Under the pieces are notes generated by a model that was not told the origin of the DNA, made no database searches, and saw nothing but the letters and a program-made list of their open reading frames with translations. From Bimuria novae-zelandiae CBS 107.79 (taxonomy: Eukaryota > Ascomycota > Dothideomycetes > Pleosporales > Didymosphaeriaceae): a stretch of 58,653 nt of DNA. The position numbers and the translations under genes were made by a program. Below are positions 55,639-58,653 of this stretch, one piece after another (positions within the stretch are counted from its first letter, which is position 1; each line of letters begins with the position of its first letter). The DNA lies in the NCBI GenBank assembly GCA_010015655.1, contig ML976755.1:70137-128789 (forward strand), written 5' to 3'.

Positions 55639-57489
55639 CTAGAGTAGCTGTGTTATAGTGCGTTGAGTCCACTGTTGGAACTGTCCTTGCGCTTGCAACC
55701 GTTTGCGTAGAGCTTGATGGACTAGTCGATGAACATCAAGCGCTGATTCAGCAGGTCGCCTGGTGACGAGCGCATACCTGTCAAGTACTTTGATAGCATC
55801 TTCCCGTGCCTGCGGCGAGGCTGCCTCTAGAAGATCGATCGAGATGTCTTTCCGGTTTACGCATGAAGCAAGAAAAAGATGATCTGCAGCGAGCGCATTT
55901 TCACGAACGATCTGGTGTATAGAAAGAAACAGTGTGGCAGCTACAGGATCTGTTATGCCAGCGCTCCGTGGTTTTTTTGCACACGAGTCGCTGCGATGCT
56001 CGATAGCGGCTTCTTTGTGCTCGTCTAGCTGTGCTTGGTAATTTTGCACCGTCATGCCGCTAGCATTCATGCACGCTGCTGCTTGCGCGACCGCCAGAGG
56101 TAGATATGATAGCTCCCCTAGCAAATGCTTGGCTTCCTGCTGCTCAGTGTTCGAAAGCGGCGCTGCCAGGCGGGTTTGCAGCATCTTTAGCGCCGTGTCC
56201 AGTGCCAGCTCTTGCAGCGCTATAACGCCATGTGGAGCAAGCGCCTCAGCTGTGCCGTAATTTATTGTTGTGAAGATGGCAGAGCATAGGTTAGACTGCG
56301 GCAGACAGTCCGCTAAATCTGCCGCTTCTGTTGTGGGCAAGCTGCCTGATCGTAGAATAGTGTCCTCTGCGTTGTCGAAGATCAATAAACACTGTCGCGC
56401 ACTAATCTCTACTACACAGCGTTTTGCAAGCTGCTTTATATCGGCCTGGTCATCATCCCACCCAGGAATGCTGAGCTTCTGCGCAACACTTGCATACGAC
56501 TGGTAGAGACTGTCTTTGTCGCTCGCGTCCATCCAAAAGACCGAGCAGTTTTTGTTATTCTGCCTTGTTCTATGTGCAACCTCAAGCGCGAGCTGCGACT
56601 TGCCAGTTCCGCCCGGCCCAACTATTGCAAGTGTAGTAGTTGTCTGCTCGTTGCTAAAGAGCTTCGCCTCTAGTTCGGCGAGCTGTAACTCTCGACCGAC
56701 GAAGCGAGGGTTTCGTGAGAACGGAATAATCGACGGTACGTTATTAGCTGCTTCTACTTCTGCCTGCAGTCTACTTCGTGCACTCTCCTTTCCTTCGCCA
56801 TACACAGTGGGCACAGAGATGCCAAGGACTCCAAGCAGGCAGTATATAATGTCTTCTTCTTCGGTTGTTCTGCGATTTTCGGCCCATCGCTCTCGCTCGG
56901 ATATAGTAAAATGTTCTAGAGGACAGTTGCGCAGTGCCTTAAGTGGGATGCTAGTAATCGCGTGTAATAGCTCGTCGAGTGATGCCTTGTCGCCTATACG
57001 CTGGCCTTCGTATGTAAAAAACTCGACTGACACGGGCGCGATCAGCTCTTGGAGTGTCCACCCTCGAGTGAACCATGCGCTTGCACGGAAAGCCGCCTCC
57101 CAGTCGCTGCGCTGGGATGACTCCGTCGCAGTGGACTCCGTCGCAGTGGACAGTGAGACATCTGACAAGAAGACGTAGCATCGCGTCGCATTCTTGTACC
57201 ACTGGAACATCGAGTTGATCGCTTTTGAGCGCTCACGAAGGTCCCATCTGTCGATGCAGCATGTGTCGATCCAGAAGAACTGCAACTTGTCCTGGAACGC
57301 CTGCTTAGCGCAGAACTTAAGCTTTCGATAGCCTTCTTGCCTGTCCTTGTAGGCACCGCTTGCTATGTCTTCAAGGAGGATCTCGGAGTCGCTCCATCTG
57401 TGCGAAAGAATGGCGTAGGGTGGGATCGCCTTGCCGCGGAAGTCTGTCAAGACCAGCCTTCCCAGCGCGTCAAAGTGGAGAAGCCGCAT
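55639..57489 (-). CDS. NLR-type protein, HET plus NB-ARC domains
   Basis: 616 residues from ATG at 57489 to the TAG at 55641-55639. The HET domain lies at about 24-235: PPYAILSHRW, FFWIDTCCIDRWDLRERSKA, MFQWYKNATRCYVFLSDV, WFTRGWTLQELIAP, DIIYCLLGVLGISVPTVYGE. HET domains trigger cell death in fungal vegetative incompatibility. NB-ARC is at about 262-480, with FVGRE, the Walker A VGPGGTGKSQLALEVAH (P-loop at 291-298), Walker B CLLIFDNAED (367-376) and the LPLAV motif (463-467), followed by a winged-helix-like region to 600. The domain order HET-NB-ARC-TPR is common in Pezizomycotina. The TPR part follows in the same frame after the stop. A 15-bp tandem duplication (57119-57148) gives TATES twice. 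Truncated as it stands; it may be a pseudogene or an allele lacking its sensor. Confidence 0.88.
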   Translation of the reverse strand: MRLLHFDALGRLVLTDFRGKAIPPYAILSHRWSDSEILLEDIASGAYKDRQEGYRKLKFCAKQAFQDKLQFFWIDTCCIDRWDLRERSKAINSMFQWYKNATRCYVFLSDVSLSTATESTATESSQRSDWEAAFRASAWFTRGWTLQELIAPVSVEFFTYEGQRIGDKASLDELLHAITSIPLKALRNCPLEHFTISERERWAENRRTTEEEDIIYCLLGVLGISVPTVYGEGKESARSRLQAEVEAANNVPSIIPFSRNPRFVGRELQLAELEAKLFSNEQTTTTLAIVGPGGTGKSQLALEVAHRTRQNNKNCSVFWMDASDKDSLYQSYASVAQKLSIPGWDDDQADIKQLAKRCVVEISARQCLLIFDNAEDTILRSGSLPTTEAADLADCLPQSNLCSAIFTTINYGTAEALAPHGVIALQELALDTALKMLQTRLAAPLSNTEQQEAKHLLGELSYLPLAVAQAAACMNASGMTVQNYQAQLDEHKEAAIEHRSDSCAKKPRSAGITDPVAATLFLSIHQIVRENALAADHLFLASCVNRKDISIDLLEAASPQAREDAIKVLDRYALVTRRPAESALDVHRLVHQALRKRLQAQGQFQQWTQRTITQLL

Positions 57490-58037
57490 CGCGTGTGCCG
57501 GGCTCGGTCGATGGAAGGCGAAGCGTGAACGACCTTTGCGGTGTTAGGAGCAGAACAACATGGTCGCGACAGATCGAAGCACTTTCGAGGCAGTGCATGC
57601 GACCAGGCTGAGCGCACGCTGGCCACATCAAGCAACCTGCACTGCCCCGCCTCCCAATCTGCACTGCGGCTATGTTTACATCAAGAACTCATGTTAGACC
57701 AGTGCATACATGAATAGGGTGCGAGCAATTAGAGAAGAACAACACATATTACATCGTATCGTCTTGCAACACTTAAGTCGAAGATGTGGGTCGCATATAC
57801 GTAAAGCAAGGCCTAGTGTTGCGCATATACGAAGGAGCTCGTTTTTATTGTGTCTCCACCCTTAGCGCGCATCGCGCGGCCCACCAACATTGATCCGCCC
57901 ACCCGCCATTTTTGTATGAGAACAGGATAATAATGGGTTTTTTGACTATGCGCGTTCGAATAAACACATATTAAAGCTTAAAAACGACGTATATAGACTT
58001 TTTCTTAGTGTTGAGGCGTCCTGGGAGCCCTCAGCCC
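57490..58037. other. Intergenic region upstream of the NLR
   Basis: This should hold the NLR promoter on its left side. Near 57781-57850 the sequence catatacg recurs after a TA (agtgttgcgcatatacgaagg); this could be the terminal inverted repeat of the Tc1/mariner element on the right, but the partner end is outside the window. No gene is seen. Confidence 0.35.
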
Positions 58038-58653
58038 TTAGCCGTCATGGAAGTCGTTGTTCCCGCCATGAGCAATAATACGACGAATAATAATAAGAAC
58101 GTAATTAATCTACTTATTAATTACTTCTATGGGGAGATTCTCCCATTGCTGTTCCTATTAACGTTGGCACTTATCCTCGCATGTAGATTGCGGCATCTCC
58201 TTCGTAATATGCCGCCGAATCCATGGCCATGCGTGCTCCGAGGCATTGACGTCTGGGGAGTGCCCCGGCCAAGGTAGCCTCTCTATCTGATGTACAGATA
58301 AATAATCCTTTGCAATACAAGAGGTTTGAGCAGGAGCTCCATCCTTAAGTAATATAGTGTTAATGCCTTGTCTCCTGAGGTCCTTAAGCCATGGCACCAC
58401 TTTCTTGAGTGCCTTCTCACGATAGCGATATCCATCAATGCCACCCCGTTGCCGGGCCCCACGAGTATAGTCATCCTTCTTTGTATATTGGTGTTTACGG
58501 CTGCGTAGATTTCTGTCGTTTGGATCGATTTCCTGGAGAGCTGCGCGTGCGTGATACTGTGCAGAAGTTGCTTGTTTTCGACGCTCTGCATTCTCGCGTG
58601 CAAGCGCTGCCTCTGCAGCCACTTTTTCGTCCTCTTTCTCGTGTCCGTATATA
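58038..58653 (-). pseudogene. Tc1/mariner transposase, C-terminal part, runs off the right edge
   Basis: On the - strand the frame is open from the window edge at 58653 to a TAA at 58160-58158. It has a charged helical start (EAALARENAERRKQ), INTILLKDGAPAQTSCIAKD with the second catalytic aspartate, and LPWPGHSPDVNASEHAWPWI with the third catalytic residue. These are the DDE_3-type motifs of Tc1/mariner transposases. After the TAA, the same frame continues through TAG codons with ENLPIEVINK and ends GGNNDFHDG at a TAA at 58040-58038, the conserved family C-terminus, so the stops are mutations. The stop codons sit where the family has W or Q, as RIP would produce. The N-terminal DNA-binding half is beyond the window. 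Confidence 0.85.

Noticed and set aside
55102..55658. Repetitive + strand frames of 131-139 codons
   Set aside because: They are antisense shadows of the identical TPR units.
56516..57178. 220-codon frame on the + strand
   Set aside because: It is antisense to the HET-NB-ARC gene, serine-rich by composition, without a domain.

Overview
This window looks like a chromosome segment of a filamentous ascomycete (Pezizomycotina; a dothideomycete would fit, but that is inference). The reasons are short GT-AG introns of about 50 bp, a HET/NB-ARC/TPR NLR-type gene, a fungal rhodopsin-like 7-TM gene, fungal Copia, chromovirus-Gypsy and pogo/Fot1 elements, and AT-rich transposon DNA whose frames are broken almost only by TAG and TAA, as repeat-induced point mutation (RIP) produces.

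Positions 102-34330 are one block of nested, dead transposons. I could order the insertions because LTR pairs of equal length and target-site duplications (TSDs) are visible. Gypsy-1 (102-19818, + strand, 468-bp LTRs) was hit four times: Copia-1 (300-5680, TSD caaag) in its 5' LTR; a solo LTR (11212-11434, TSD cccag) between the integrase C-terminus and the chromodomain; a pogo/Fot1-like DNA transposon (12212-19306, TA duplication) behind pol; and Copia-2 (13317-18548, TSD gtagc/gcagc) inside that DNA transposon. Gypsy-2 (20023-33733, - strand, 161-bp LTRs, TSD taagc) sits in an older transposase-like sequence and was itself hit by Copia-3 (20196-26406, + strand, 269-bp LTRs, TSD tttcc). Both Gypsy elements are chromoviruses, and both carry an open-looking antisense frame between pol and the 3' LTR.

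Positions 34340-42770 have normal base composition. They hold a two-exon multi-pass membrane protein gene (36616-37696), a 46-base poly-G run, a tRNA-Arg(CCT), and a long gene-poor stretch (about 39770-42570) built of degenerate copies of a ~250-bp unit. Each unit has a conserved ~80-bp core that ends in a TATA-like motif. A second AT-rich insertion (42775-45690) carries a solo LTR (43258-43570, TSD agtat) and a nearly full second copy of the pogo-like element (43704-45557). The unit array resumes on its far side (45690-46480), so the transposon block split it.

Positions 46646-53930 are a gene island: a BTB/POZ protein (-), a seven-exon rhodopsin-like membrane protein (+), and a basic, disordered, probably nuclear protein (+) with a disturbed 3' end. 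After a partly AT-rich gap come a HET-NB-ARC-TPR NLR (-, 57489 to 54967) interrupted by two in-frame stops, and at the right edge the C-terminal part of a Tc1/mariner transposase (-) that leaves the window. The genes show no common pathway. What unites the window is its repeat landscape: RIP-decayed nests, unmutated solo LTRs, and ordinary or decaying genes between them.
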